Positions 1-11,960 of a stretch of DNA of 64,000 nucleotides are shown here, one piece after another. The position numbers and the translations under genes were made by a program. The notes below the pieces were generated by a model. It had not been told where the DNA came from and searched no databases. It saw nothing but the letters and a program-made list of their open reading frames with translations. The stretch is from Meandrina meandrites. Taxonomy: Eukaryota > Cnidaria > Anthozoa > Scleractinia > Meandrinidae. The stretch lies in NCBI GenBank assembly GCA_963693305.1, contig OY855906.1:29053126-29117125 (forward strand). Reading direction: 5' to 3'. Position 1 is the stretch's first letter, and each line of letters opens with the position of its first letter.

Positions 1-3000
1 TTGGTGATCATCGAGAAATGTTTATCAGTACGCTGAGATAAAATCATTTTAAGTCGGCTGCATTAGGGGGCTAAAAAAAGCCTTAAGCTTGACTTATCTT
101 ACAAACATCTCAAAAGTTAAAGGGCAACTCTTGGCTAGAAAACTATATTTCAGTAAAAGCTTCCGAATGTTTCCAAAATTACACAGGAAGCAAAAAAATT
201 GAATTCAGAAGCTTTTTTACCGGTTAATTTTAACTTAAAACTTCGTATTTTACCGCTTTTGTGACATTTCGCCATGAATGCTTCGATTATGATCACGAGA
301 TGTGATACGTTAAAGGTGTGGAACCGCAACAAGTCACGAACATGGCTGACTCAAATTCTTGCAGTGAGAGCTCAACTTCTGCTAGCGACTCCACTGATTT
401 TTAGAGAGCTATAGGAGGGGATATGTCAGGGGATGATTAAGAACCTTCTATGGTATTTCAACCCTGGCGTTTTGAGCCTCCAGGGAAACACAGCGAGACA
501 GAGAAAGGGAGTAAAATATCGAACCTCCTCACCGCCGACGGCGACGAATGGTGAGTGAATTGAAGTCCTAAATGTACAGTTTCTTTCTCTATTACCTCGG
601 CCAGTTGTTTGTGAGCTAAGTCAAACCTGAAAAGCCTTGTTATTATTTGCATGTACGCGAGAAGCTTAATTAAACATGATTTTATACAACCAAACTGTTT
701 GCTGCATTTTGTTGTTTATATTCGGTCTTCAAATATTTTTGCTCATGTTTATCACAGTTATCACAATAGCATAGGTTTTGAGCTTCAGCCTAATGTACAC
801 TATCTATCTTGTGCGTTTGAAAGCTTGCAAATACTGCAAATACAGAAACGCAAGTTAAATTCTTTGTCTCCTTTGTGTTACCGATTTTTCTAAATTCTGC
901 TCGAAAACGAAGAATTCTGCCGGCGAAATGCCAGCTACCGAAACTAGACTATAATGCTTGAAATTCTGCGGTAGATTTTATCTAGAACATACTCAGGCTT
1001 GCAGTTAAATGTGGACAAAACTCTGCTGGGTCTCTTCACTTCTTTTGTTGGGAGAAGGGAGTTTGCGCTTTCTGTAGTTGAAACAACTTGCCTCGAGGAA
1101 ACTTTGTTCAAGGTTGTTCGACGTGCTTGTATGCGTAAAACTGCAGAACGTTTTTGTAAACTGATTACTGCCACCGGGACTATTACTCGACCCTGCAGTG
1201 CGTGATTTTATATTTATCGGTATAATTAAGTTGTCATGTTTTTATTTTGCAATTTCTCATCTTTTTGCGAAAAGCACCCCCACGAAAATCGAAAATTGTG
1301 CTGTGTTTGGCTCCTTATTACTTTCGCGTTTGCTTGCGTTTTAATTCATGGTTTGCATTTGAAATGGTCGTTGCGCTCTTCGTGTCTTACAACTTTTGGC
1401 ATGTTTTCCTTTAGTTATCTCGTCAACTGACATCTGCTCGAATCTGCACACGAAACTCTTTCGTGGTCAGGCTAGGGAGGGTGAAGGGAAAGAGCGTGAC
1501 ACGCTTTCATACCCGGGTTTCATGCTACACCCCAGGTTGCCTAATTTACAACAATTGTTTCTCAAAAGGAATCACAGAACAAGTAGTTCACGCAACACTT
1601 CTTCTCTTAGTTATCCGGATATTGTTTTATATTTGATTCCCCATTTCTTTGTATAATTTTATATCCCGCGAGAGCGCCTCTGCTAGCGCGCGGGGTAGTG
1701 GCTTCTTATTGCGCAGTACTGACCTGCACGCAAATCACGCGCGCCTTTCGAAGACATATACTTCAAAGAAACACTACATTTGCTGGTGGGAATTGCTTTC
1801 TATTTTGCCAATTAACAGCAGGAGAAATCTGAGGGTGGCTACAAATTTCTCAACAACAGAATCAAAATATATCGGTCTGTTTCCGAACGCGTGGATTTCG
1901 CTTACATATAGGACTTATAGAGGCTGAGTATTCCTGCTCAGAAATGAAGAGATTTCTGACAAATTATGGGAGTCAGCACTCGCAGACCCTTTTCAATTTA
2001 CTATCTACTCCAGACAAAAGGCATCTTTATCACGATATGGTGCAAGAGAGGATACATCGTATTATAAAGCTATGTACATTTGCTGACCTTAGAAGGCCGA
2101 TCAATCTGACGGATTTGTTTCGTTTCACAAACACATGATTTACTCTTTTTAAGTTTATTTCCTTTCATATTTAAGCACTGAAGCACTACCTTTTTTTAAT
2201 ATTGGACATCATTGAACAGCATAGGGTCTTTCTCTCCTTGTCATTCTCATTTATGAAGAGAAGCTTGGCCTGTTTTCCTCTTATCAGAAGCAAAAGCAAA
2301 TCTGCCTTCCACACCTGTGACGTAGCATCACGTGACGTACCGAAATCCGAACGTTTTCAAAATGGCCGCCAAATTGGCGTAAAAGAAAATTCGTAGTAAA
2401 TTCATTTTGGCCGATATCTAAAAAATTTTACCTTCTAAAGATTTCTGTTCCTATAAACAACTTATAGAAAAAATAAAAAATTCGGGGTAAATTTCCCAAG
2501 AGTTGCTTTTTAACAAGGTCAAAGACAGACCTCACGCTAAGAAACCCAGATAAGAAGATGTGGTGATATTCGCCCGGGATGGGAGCTGAAAACAGGAGCG
2601 GTAAGCGGGAATTTCAAGAAAGAGCCTGAGCGGGATTTTGTGTTTTCATGCAGTCGCGATGCGAGAATCTTTACGGAAAGTTTTTTCGTAACTGCATAAA
2701 ATGTAATTAACAAAATTTGACTGGAACAAATTGCTTGATCTGTGTAGCGGTGTAAGGTTTCAAGTACGGAATAGGTTAATAGTATAGTGTGTCAAATTTA
2801 TATAGTTGCAGTTACACATCGTCCTTTTAATATGGTAAAAGGGCTCTTTACCTCGGGAAACTAACAAATATTGAGGACGTTTTTTTGGTAAATATCATAA
2901 ATAATATGTGCTCTGTCATTTTGTTTTTCCGCGTGCTTTGTAATTTTGTTTTCCCGGGTGTTTTGTCATTTTCATGGCCTGTTCGCCATTTTTATTTCCC

Positions 3001-5823
3001 GCTTATGAAAAAAAAAGACTAAAAATTATCTCAGCGATATGTTCCCCCAAGGTAAATTTATGGCGGTGTGAAAAAGAACAAAAGAATCGCTCATGAAAGT
3101 TACCGAGGCAAATAGGTTGGTTTTCCAAGTACCCCAAGATAAAATGACCAATCGCGAGGCAAACCTTAAAGATAAGCAAATAAAATAAACAGAGAAATTT
3201 GAAATTAAATATGATGGCGTGAGGTTTAGATTTCCTGAGGTCAACTTTGCGTGTTCAAGGCAGCAAAAACGTGGTCTTTCTTAGAATCATGGCTTGATGG
3301 CTTGCTGATTTGTAAGTAAATGCAATTTTTTTTTGGAAATTTGGCGTTTAAATACAACACTAGTCAAGGAAGATCTATAGTGCGTTTTCTTATATGTATT
3401 TCTATTTCATCTCAAGGTTTAGAAAAATCCAACAAAGAGATCTATATAAACGGAGTCTTCGCCTTCTATTTCTTCGCTGTCTGAAATACTGACATAACAA
3501 AGCAGTAGAAGACTGTCGAAAGAGTATAAATAATAAAAGCGAGATGATGCTAAGCAAGCACCCTCGAATTACCCATTTTCGCATTTCGCGCCGAAAACAG
3601 TATGAAAAATTGACCTTGGTAAAGTGCTAAGTGTCTGACCGCAAACACCTCGGTAACGTATTCCCGCGGTGAGTTTACCTTGGTGTTATTTACCTTGGGA
3701 ATGCTATTTGCCTGGGTATGTGTAAAACGTTCGTTACAAACATATCGGCATTTCTATTTTCAGCGTTTTCGTCACAAGAAACATGTATGAAATACGCTAT
3801 CTTCTGATATTGTTCTTTGATCGTTAAAAACGGGCAATAAATAACAAAAGAAATGGAAAACAGCGCAAAACGTCGGCGCAAGGAGGTGAAGTGGGGGACG
3901 AGTGCTTCGAGTAACGCTCAATTCCTCTTGCGTTCAGTTTGCGTCGGAAATAGAGAGGACGGACGTTTTTTGTTTAAAATCATAAATAATATGTGTTCTG
4001 TCATTTTGTTTTCCCGCCTGTTCGCCATTTTTATTTCCCGCGAATGGAAAAAGAAGACTAAATATTATCCCAGCAAAATGTTCCCCCGTCTCTGCTTTCC
4101 CTATCCCCGGATATGGTAAATTTTCTTAGAACACCTATTTTTTTAGTGGCGCAAAAGTCTTTAATGAACTCCCTGTAAATATTGCAAGCGTAAATAACAT
4201 ACAAGCCTAGCAAAACATTTACTTTTATAATAACTATTTAGTAAAGTATATTTTAATCTCTTTTTGACTGACACGAGACAGCCCAAAGGGCCTTTGATTA
4301 GCGTTTTCCAACGATTTTGCCCAAACCTTTTTCGGTCAGAAGAAAGGACGTGAAGAGTAGTAAATAACGAGAATAAGAAAGCCGAAAGAAAAGGAAGGAA
4401 AAGGAGCAAGAAAAAAATTAGAAAAGGTTCAGCAAAAAAAAAGTTCATTAAATTTTGGCTTATGCGCATGCACCCAAGTGAAATAGTGTCCATTTTTACA
4501 TGGAATCTCTGTCAAAATGTTGCTACAGTGTGAAAAGTGCTTTTCTAGCAAAGTTTAGGGAAATCCAGGGCACGCCAATTAATGAACATGGGAATTGGCC
4601 AAGGAAAATTGTGTCTATTTTGTCATGCAAATTAAGGGATGAATTTGTGAAGGCAAGCTTGGAAAGTTTTCCCTCAAAATTTGCCTTAATAATATTAACT
4701 TTACAGAAGACATAGACAAGTTTTTCTTGACTTTTGTTTGTTGTTGTTTACTCGTGTGGACTAGCAGCAAGTCGCACTAAGTAAGTATTCTTTTATAAGT
4801 TTATTTTTCCAGTGTCTACTTACTAACAATTCAATTGACATTCTTTTCCTTTGACTTTCACAACACTCTGAACAACGTTATTTCCGAAACATCATAGACA
4901 TCATAACCCTAAACAAGTTTTCGTCGTTTAACCGTGTACACGAACAAGGTTTGCTTTACGACAGGTTTTACTTGATTGGTATATTTTGTCAATTTTGCAT
5001 TACACACGAAACAGATTTGTTATCTAAAAACGTGCCAAGAGATTGCTCCATCCCAGAACATTGATTGCAGGATATATGCAAATAAGTCATGTCAAAACGC
5101 CTGAAACCTCTGCTTTAAAACGAGGCCAGAGTATTAATCGCGAAACAGTTTTCTTTGTATGAAAACAATCTTGGGTAAAAAAATCGTTGTAATAGGATAG
5201 TTTTTTTTTAGCATTTCAAATTTCGAAACGGGCAAAAGCTACACAAAGAAAAAGCGCTTTAATTAATAAATTCAAACAAACGACAATATGTTATATTTTT
5301 TTCAAGCTTAGTTCTAAAGAAAAAAAAAACTTTTTGGCTAGTTTCCTCGCCCCGTCAAGCTGTTACTTCCACCATTCTCGCTCACAAAAAATAAAAGTAC
5401 TTTTAACGGCTAAAGATCACATGGCAGTTTTAAGTGCAATTTCCGATTAATTCTGAAAACGTCAGGAAAGTATACGAAATAGCAACAAAACGCATCAAAG
5501 TAATTAGCAACGCCAACCACACGCAACAATGAACAATGCCCAAGTTAATGAAAACGGTGAATGTTCGTGTGTACAGAATTAATAATTTTTCTATTTTATA
5601 ATTTTTGGCACAACGTGAGCCTTTATTGGAAGGTCATTGCAGCAACTTTTGCTCGACAGAATTGCGTACATTTTCAGAGATATATTCACCTGTATAACCT
5701 TCTGCTGCATAAATAAAGCGAAAAGGATACAACTTAGCAACATCTTACTGTTGCGAAACTCGCCTTTGTTTAACTCCTGTGGGATTTCGTTTTAATGAGA
5801 AAAAATATTAGCTTTAGTTTAAT
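1..5823. other. Non-coding stretch, no supported gene
   Basis: AT-rich sequence with only short open frames that lack recognisable domains or splice structure. It holds a diverged direct duplication (listed separately), a motif around 2310-2380 typical of dispersed repeats (GTGACGT and AAATGGCCGCC), and several scattered copies of CCAAGGTAAA or its complement between 3040 and 3720. The last few hundred bases form the upstream region of the GPCR gene. No TATA box or RNA gene could be identified with confidence. Confidence 0.6.
2875..4090. repeat. Diverged direct duplication
   Basis: Bases about 2875-3050 and 3958-4090 share the run ATAAATAATATGTG followed by a TTTCCCGC-containing stretch, GTTCGCCATTTTTATTTCCC, an A-rich GACTAAA segment and ATGTTCCCCC. 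The first copy carries an additional internal duplication of the TGTCATTTTGTTTTC segment. Copies lie in the same orientation about 1.08 kb apart. No function is visible. Confidence 0.7.
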
Positions 5824-6141
5824 TTGTTTCAATTGAATCGTAAACAAGATAGCGACAAGAGGAAGTTACTTGACGTATACGAATTAATCTTAGCAAAATG
5901 CACTTGCAAACAAATCAAGTCATTAGCGTCCACGCTTCGGGGTCATCCATTATTAAAAGTTGGCTTCATTATAAATGTAATAGAATATTGCCACATTCGT
6001 TTGTACGTTTGTAGCCAGATTGAAGTAAAACTCAATCAATCATCGCCGAGGAAAAAGAAATTGAAATTTCTGCTGCGTCTCACCAGGCGGCTCAGTTTTC
6101 CAATCAAGCTTCAATTTCTGGAAGGAACTTATTGGCTCGTC

Positions 6142-7158
6142 ATGGCCTACTTCCAGTTTAACAACTCTTTTAATGCCTCGATAGTGAGAAATTTTGACAA
6201 TGGGACCACAGAAAACTTTAACTCGCAAGAAACTTGCTTCGATCACAACACCACGGCTACGAGAGTGGCTAGAGTCGTTGTCTACTGTGTGATAATTCTG
6301 GTATCGGCCGTAGGGAACTTCATGACAATTGTAGTAGTGTGGCGCAACAAGACTATGCGAAGACCTTTCCACTGTTTCATAGTCAACCTGGCTGTCACGG
6401 ATTTGATTATCACACTGGTTTATATGCCACGAGTTATTGTCATCTGGTTACGGGGGAGTGAATGGCTCGTTGAAGGTACATTCGGCTTAGTTCTTTGTAA
6501 AATAGTTCCATATTTACACGGTGTCAGTATCTTGGTTTCAATTCTCACGTTGCTAACCCTGGCCGTGGATAGATTTTTTGCCATCGTCTTTCCATTAAAA
6601 CTGGAACTTTTCACAGTAAAATCGTCCAAACGTGTCATCGCGTTCATCTGGATTCTAGCGTTAGCCGTTCGATTCCCCTACTTTTTATCACTGAAGGTCA
6701 TATTCCACGAAACGAGAGGTGAATTTTCTTGCGATGCTAACATGAAAAGAACATTCAAGCACATCGACGGAAGGAAAATTTACTACACGTTCTTGTTAAT
6801 TGCGTTCTACGCTCTCCCCTTCGTTCTGATCATAGCTTCGTACACCGTGATAGTAGCAACTTTGCGACGATATAAAACGCCTTCCGACAAAGAAATAGCC
6901 AAACTGGTGCAACGAAGCCGCGGAAAAGCAAGCAGAAAAGTGATTTACATGTTACTGACGGTCACTGCAGCTTTCGTTTTCTGTTGGTTGACATATTTTA
7001 TTGCGCAGATCGTGTTTAACTCGATGCCGTGCATGCTGAGGTTTTGGCGCCTTTTTCTGGCACATTGTAACAGCGCTCTTAACCCCTGTTTGTACGCGGT
7101 TTTCAACGAGAAGTTTCGAAAGGGATATAAGCGATTGTTGAGCTCGTTTTGCTGTTGA
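6142..7158 (+). CDS. Rhodopsin-family (class A) GPCR, neuropeptide-receptor-like
   Basis: Seven-transmembrane receptor of 338 residues in one exon. The frame is open from 5824, but the first in-frame ATG is at 6142, so that start is chosen; it leaves a short N-terminus with several Asn-linked glycosylation sites (NNS, NAS, NGT, NTT). Visible class A landmarks are GN in TM1 (58-59), LAVTD in TM2 (83-87), Cys119 and Cys197 as the likely extracellular disulfide, DRF instead of DRY at the end of TM3 (143-145), FCWLT instead of CWxP in TM6 (280-284) and NPCLY in TM7 (314-318). The tail is short and ends FCC, a plausible palmitoylation site. Overall pattern fits peptide receptors such as galanin, allatostatin or NPFF types; the ligand cannot be assigned. 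Being intronless is common for cnidarian class A receptors. Two AATAAA signals follow the stop within about 70 bases. Confidence 0.94.
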   Translation: MAYFQFNNSFNASIVRNFDNGTTENFNSQETCFDHNTTATRVARVVVYCVIILVSAVGNFMTIVVVWRNKTMRRPFHCFIVNLAVTDLIITLVYMPRVIVIWLRGSEWLVEGTFGLVLCKIVPYLHGVSILVSILTLLTLAVDRFFAIVFPLKLELFTVKSSKRVIAFIWILALAVRFPYFLSLKVIFHETRGEFSCDANMKRTFKHIDGRKIYYTFLLIAFYALPFVLIIASYTVIVATLRRYKTPSDKEIAKLVQRSRGKASRKVIYMLLTVTAAFVFCWLTYFIAQIVFNSMPCMLRFWRLFLAHCNSALNPCLYAVFNEKFRKGYKRLLSSFCC

Positions 7159-7202
7159 GGATGCCGGTGGTCCTTTCTTTTAAATGGGGATTTGGAGAAA
7201 AC

Positions 7203-7226
7203 AATAAAACGCAGTTGCAAAATAAA
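7203..7226 (+). promoter_or_regulatory. Poly(A) signals of the GPCR gene
   Basis: AATAAA occurs at 7203-7208 and again at 7221-7226, 45 and 63 bases after the GPCR stop codon. Both are canonical hexamers at a distance that would give a very short 3' UTR. Confidence 0.6.
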
Positions 7227-8053
7227 AATATAAGGCAAAGATTTAATTTTAAGTTAATGGATAAAGAAAAGCAACTGAGGGAAATTAAAGAATGATGTTC
7301 ATTGACAACTTAGCAAACACTGAAATGGGTTCACGAATTTATAAAGCTTTTAAGCCGGTCCATTTTTTCATTTTCGTTTAACATGGTATTGTTTACTATG
7401 TAGCCTTCACAATTTTACTCCTTAACTAAAAGGACGACTTTCTGTATGTAGTTCACAATTTTAGCTCAAATCAGCCCTCAAAGAACAGTGAGACTTTGCT
7501 AAGAATTTAAACCTGCATGAGGTTTCTCGGAAATTAATTCATCCATAGTGAATAATGTCTTTGAAATCGTTTTGCTTTTTTATATGACTTTTTTATTTTG
7601 TAGGGAGAGTAGACAAAACAATTGATCCCAGCAAGGGCCCTTCGTTTTCAAGATAGGAAGTGCGATAAAAGACCACCCGCACACTAAGAATTATTCGTGC
7701 ACTATATAATATTTAAAGTCAGGAACCTTTTTCACGGCGTGGGTTTTAGGGGTATTGTGGAATCGAACTAACAAAAAAAAAGTACAGACAATATAACAAC
7801 AAAATATATGTATAAACATAAATTGAAACATGAACTTAAACGTAAAAGTGGGAAATTGAACATGAACCCAAAAATAAAGTTTAACTTTAAAACACTGTCA
7901 ATCGTCTGACTTTAATGCTATTAAACAGACAAAAAGCCAATATGAGTAAAATATTCATAAGGGTTAAAGATAACTAAAGGTGTGTATCACAAACATATCG
8001 CAACCTACTAAGCTTGGAGAAAGTCAATATTTAGAAAAAAAAGGACCACGTTA

Positions 8054-8085
<32 letters not shown>

Positions 8086-10127
8086 CCGGGGTGTATCATT
8101 TTGACTAAAGTGGAAAGAAATAAAAACACACTTTCCCGTGCTCGCAATGCAAATAAATAAGTGTTATATTTTATAAGTGTCATCGGATGAAGACCGCACT
8201 GGAAAATGAAATACTCAAGCAAGGCAAATATATATATAGAACACAGCTGTTCCAGAATTGTAATGTTAACTAAGCTTAGAAAATTAAACTAAAAATTAAA
8301 GTGGCTGACTAAAATTCGTTTATTTCTATCTGTAACTTTTGATACTGAAATACTTTGCAAGCTCCATAGGCGGAAAACCATTTTTCACAGTTTACGTTAT
8401 ACGATAACATATACAAATATATATTAAAATATAAATGGAAAAGTGTTGCCGTTATTCTGTTATTATATGTCATTTTGCGGAAATTGGCTAAGTCCGTCTT
8501 TTAACATAATTGAGAAAACTACTTTTTCCCATTGCGCCTTTCAGTTAAAATATATAAAATTTGTTTTATATACAGCAAAAACAACTGGCAACATCTAAAA
8601 AGCGGTTCACAATACTTTCAAAACTAATGCAGAGTGAATATAACAAAGATAATGTTAAAACAACATCTTATGTTTTTTTTTTTTTTTTTTTTTTAATAAC
8701 ACATATTTATGCCATTTCTTATTATCATGTTCGAGACAAAATAAAATGAACACTGGCCTATTATTTTTCGAAGACCCTCTTCCTCTTTCTCACAACTTTT
8801 TAGCTAACACCTTTTTAATTCACAAGCTTTGGTTTACACTCTAATTCTTTTAAAGTGTATATGACAGATTTCCTTTTATTATTTGCTCGATCGAATCTCC
8901 GTGGGATACTGATCTGAACATCAAAAACAAAGAAAGAAATATATGCATTTCATATGCCGTAAATTCCGTTTAAAAGCCCCCCCTCCCCTTCCTCTCCTCC
9001 CTCCGCCTATACACCTCCCCCCATCTGCCTGGAAGCAAAAAATATTAAATCAACTTGTAAGTCCCCTTCCCCCTAATTGGATATACGCCCCATTTATTAT
9101 GAATTCAGTTAACTTGAAGACGTACTGCTGCCATGGCTCGTTTCGAAGCGCTTTTTGATTTCGCTTATACCCCCCTCCCCACAGATATAAGCCTGTCCAT
9201 TGATAAGACAACCCAAAGCCCCTTACGAAGATGTATAAGACCTAGGACTTATAAATGGAATTATACCGTATAGATATAGGAACAGGAACATATATCCTTT
9301 ACCTTATTTAGTTTTTATTGTCACGTTCTTGTGGAGATGATGATCATTGAGTTGTCTCCCAAAAATATATTTATGTCACAACATTGTTTGATCCCTCCTC
9401 CCTAATTAAAGAAGGAATCAAAAGCTCTTATAGAGCACCCCATTTAAACTATGGAAACGAAAACAACAAAAACAACACAAAGCACCATAGTGGCAATGAT
9501 GAATTTTATTGATACTTGCATTTATAAATAATGATTAAAGCATATCACTTCACAATTACAATGAGAAACTTAATGGTTAGTGCTGTGAGATTTTAACCCA
9601 AATACCATGCAGGTATCTTACTGAGATAATGTTTATAAAGAACAGAAACCACATGTGCCATAAGTATGTATTTTCGATGTCTGATATTTATTCCTTGTGG
9701 CCGAATATAGCAGGACGGAGAGCTATTGCTGCATGAAGGGGACACTAATCATGTACATGGTTACCAGTGAATTTATGGCACACCTCTTTAATGTATCTCC
9801 AAAATTAAAAAAAAAAATGCTGTATTGAGAAAATATCATAATAATTGAAAAAATGTCGCGAAGGTATCAAGTATGTGATATTAAGAATATTCAAAATTAT
9901 GTAACATATGAAATGTGGCAAGTGAAATAAAATATACTTTGTTTCCTATGTTTCAGTGGCATGCCTAAACTAGCTATCTCGAAGCTAAGTGCATGACCAC
10001 TATAAACAACATTTACATTTACATTTTTTTTACATTTACTTAATTTTGACAATAGAGATTTTGCGACAATAGTGCAAACCCTAGAAATGTTTTGACCAAC
10101 ATCATCAGGCAATGCTTCTTTTTATTT
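7227..10127. other. Intergenic, no supported gene
   Basis: AT-rich DNA with long T runs at about 8058-8085 and 8670-8694 and a C-rich stretch at 8977-9030. No open frame here has recognisable domains, and no tRNA, inverted-repeat element or splice-bounded coding segment was seen. Confidence 0.6.
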
Positions 10128-10802
10128 ACCCGGTGTATCTAATCGAAAAAAATCGAACCAGATTCAATCGAAACCAATCGAACAAGAATCGTTCAATTGG
10201 GTTTGGTTTTATCGAGCAAAATTGAACATCTATTCTGCTGTGAGTTCCATTATCGAACCAATCGAACTGATCGAAAAAAATCGTACGCAACTCGAACTCA
10301 ATACGATTCAATTTGGTCAGAATCCATTTCTTGATAATTAAATCACGCAGGAGTAATCAGTAAAAATCCCCCCCCCCCCCCCCGACCACGTGGCTATTAC
10401 GCAGATGTGACAATCGTCCTTTCGAATCACTAACAAAGAAACAAAGGATTATGGGAACGGTTCGCCGTACAACATTTCCTCATAATATACACTAGTTTGG
10501 TAACATTTTGGCTTTTTTTTTTAGAACTTCATTTTTTTATCAGTGCTGATGTTTAAATATAAAAATCACACAACCAGGAGTTCGGTAAGCGAATGTTTGA
10601 TTGAGTACGATTGTCAACCGTTCGGTAATCGAACGTTCGACATTGTTTGATTGTCTACCATTCGGTAATAGAATGTTCGATTTTGTTCGATTAATCAAAT
10701 TTTATTGTGAGTTTGATTATTTTCGATTACTGACTGAACCCAATCGAACGATTGGTGTTCGACTGTGTTTGATTACCGAACGTTGAATTAAATATGCCGG
10801 GT
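10128..10802. mobile_element. AATCGAA-rich foldback element (MITE-like)
   Basis: The ends are inverted: ACCCGGTGTAT at the left and ATATGCCGGGT at the right. The left arm is packed with AATCGAA/ATCGAAC words and the right arm with the complementary TTCGATT words, so the two arms can pair. A C run sits at about 10369-10383. No coding capacity is visible. The surrounding T/A-rich bases do not give an unambiguous target duplication. Confidence 0.6.
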
Positions 10803-11706
10803 GTTTATTATTTATTAGGCTTTTGGTCACACCCTCTCAGATTGTCTGGACCTAGAGGCTCGTGACCTACTCTCATCTGCATTACATCATGAGTGGTAGT
10901 TGTTTTCAACATCACCCATTGGTGGCCATTTTCTAATCTTTAAATGAAGTAGAATAATTATCTTTACAAGGGCCTGTTGAAATGGAGAGTGGGGGGGGGG
11001 GGGGGGGGGCGGGGGGGGGGGTCAGCCTCAACACCGTCGTTTCCTCGCCCTTTTGAGAGAGAACTTTTCATACATTAATTAATAAATAAACGCGAGGCGT
11101 TAATATGAGAGAGAAATTAAAATTGCTGGCTTGGTTGGAGGTAGGGGAACCTGGGTGGAGGCTCACTCGCTTTGAGGGTACGCTGACCCCGAGAGGCGAG
11201 CCAGCATTTTTTCATATAAACACTTTGGCTCTTTTGATATCTGGACATACAGAGCATGCATGAAACTAGGAAGGGAAGGGAGGGGGGGGGGGGGGGGGGC
11301 GTGCTGGTTCGGTTGGCAGGGACAACGTTTCTCGTATAAACGCTCAATACACGATACCTCGAGGGAGAGGATAACCCTTCTAACCGGGTCAACTCTTCTC
11401 CTTATAAACAGCCCCTAAGTTTGCTATAAATTTCAGACCTCGTGTCAACAACTGATATAATTTAAATTAACCCAAGGTCAAGAATAAACGTACATTAGTC
11501 TTCAAATGAAGCATTTTGGTTAAGAAGACCTGAGTGTATCGAACTTTTTGTAAAACGACCTTCTCAGCGTTCATATCTTGGACTTGTCATGTCGAATGCA
11601 AATAATTTGATACATTGCAGACATTTTGCATGTAGGGACCTAGGCATTGCTGAGAGAAAATTGTCTAAGGTCATCATTAGCAATATTTTAGAAAAATAAA
11701 CAACAT
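10803..11706. other. Intergenic with poly-G runs
   Basis: Spacer between the foldback element and the 3' end of Eph-like gene A. Two long G tracts occur at about 10990-11022 and 11281-11299, each followed by a C interruption and more Gs. They resemble a duplicated segment, since similar TTCATATAAACA and CTCGTATAAACG words follow. No gene is supported. Confidence 0.5.
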
Positions 11707-11960
11707 TCATTGAGCGCGATTTCCGTTTGAAGATATAGTGTGGACTGACTCTTGCAGAATTTCTTCCATAATGATGGTATTGTCGGTATTTTCGGCAGAA
11801 TAAGGGCTGTCCTTTGCACCGCTGTCCTTGTTCTCTTTCTTGGCAGTACTGTACCATCGCCTCTTGAGGTGAAGTGAAACCAGCAATATGATCACAGCGC
11901 AAATAAACAACATTCCCGCTAGTACCAAGGCAATAATTGTGGGGACGTTGAAAAGTGGTT
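11707..11960 (-). CDS. Terminal exon 7b of gene A (TM plus ~50-residue tail)
   Basis: Entered in phase 1 after a good acceptor (TTTCCTTTGACAG) and ending in TGA at 11707-11709. It encodes a short extracellular linker, a ~23-residue hydrophobic helix, the stop-transfer LKRRW and a polar tail with tyrosines in RWYSTAKK and DSPYSAENT. The tail has none of the juxtamembrane di-tyrosine, kinase or SAM features of signalling Eph receptors. It is the longer alternative to exon 7a. Confidence 0.88.

Noticed and set aside
999..1205. Overlapping frames on both strands near 1 kb
   Set aside because: Neither strand gives a recognisable protein and no splice-compatible neighbours were found.
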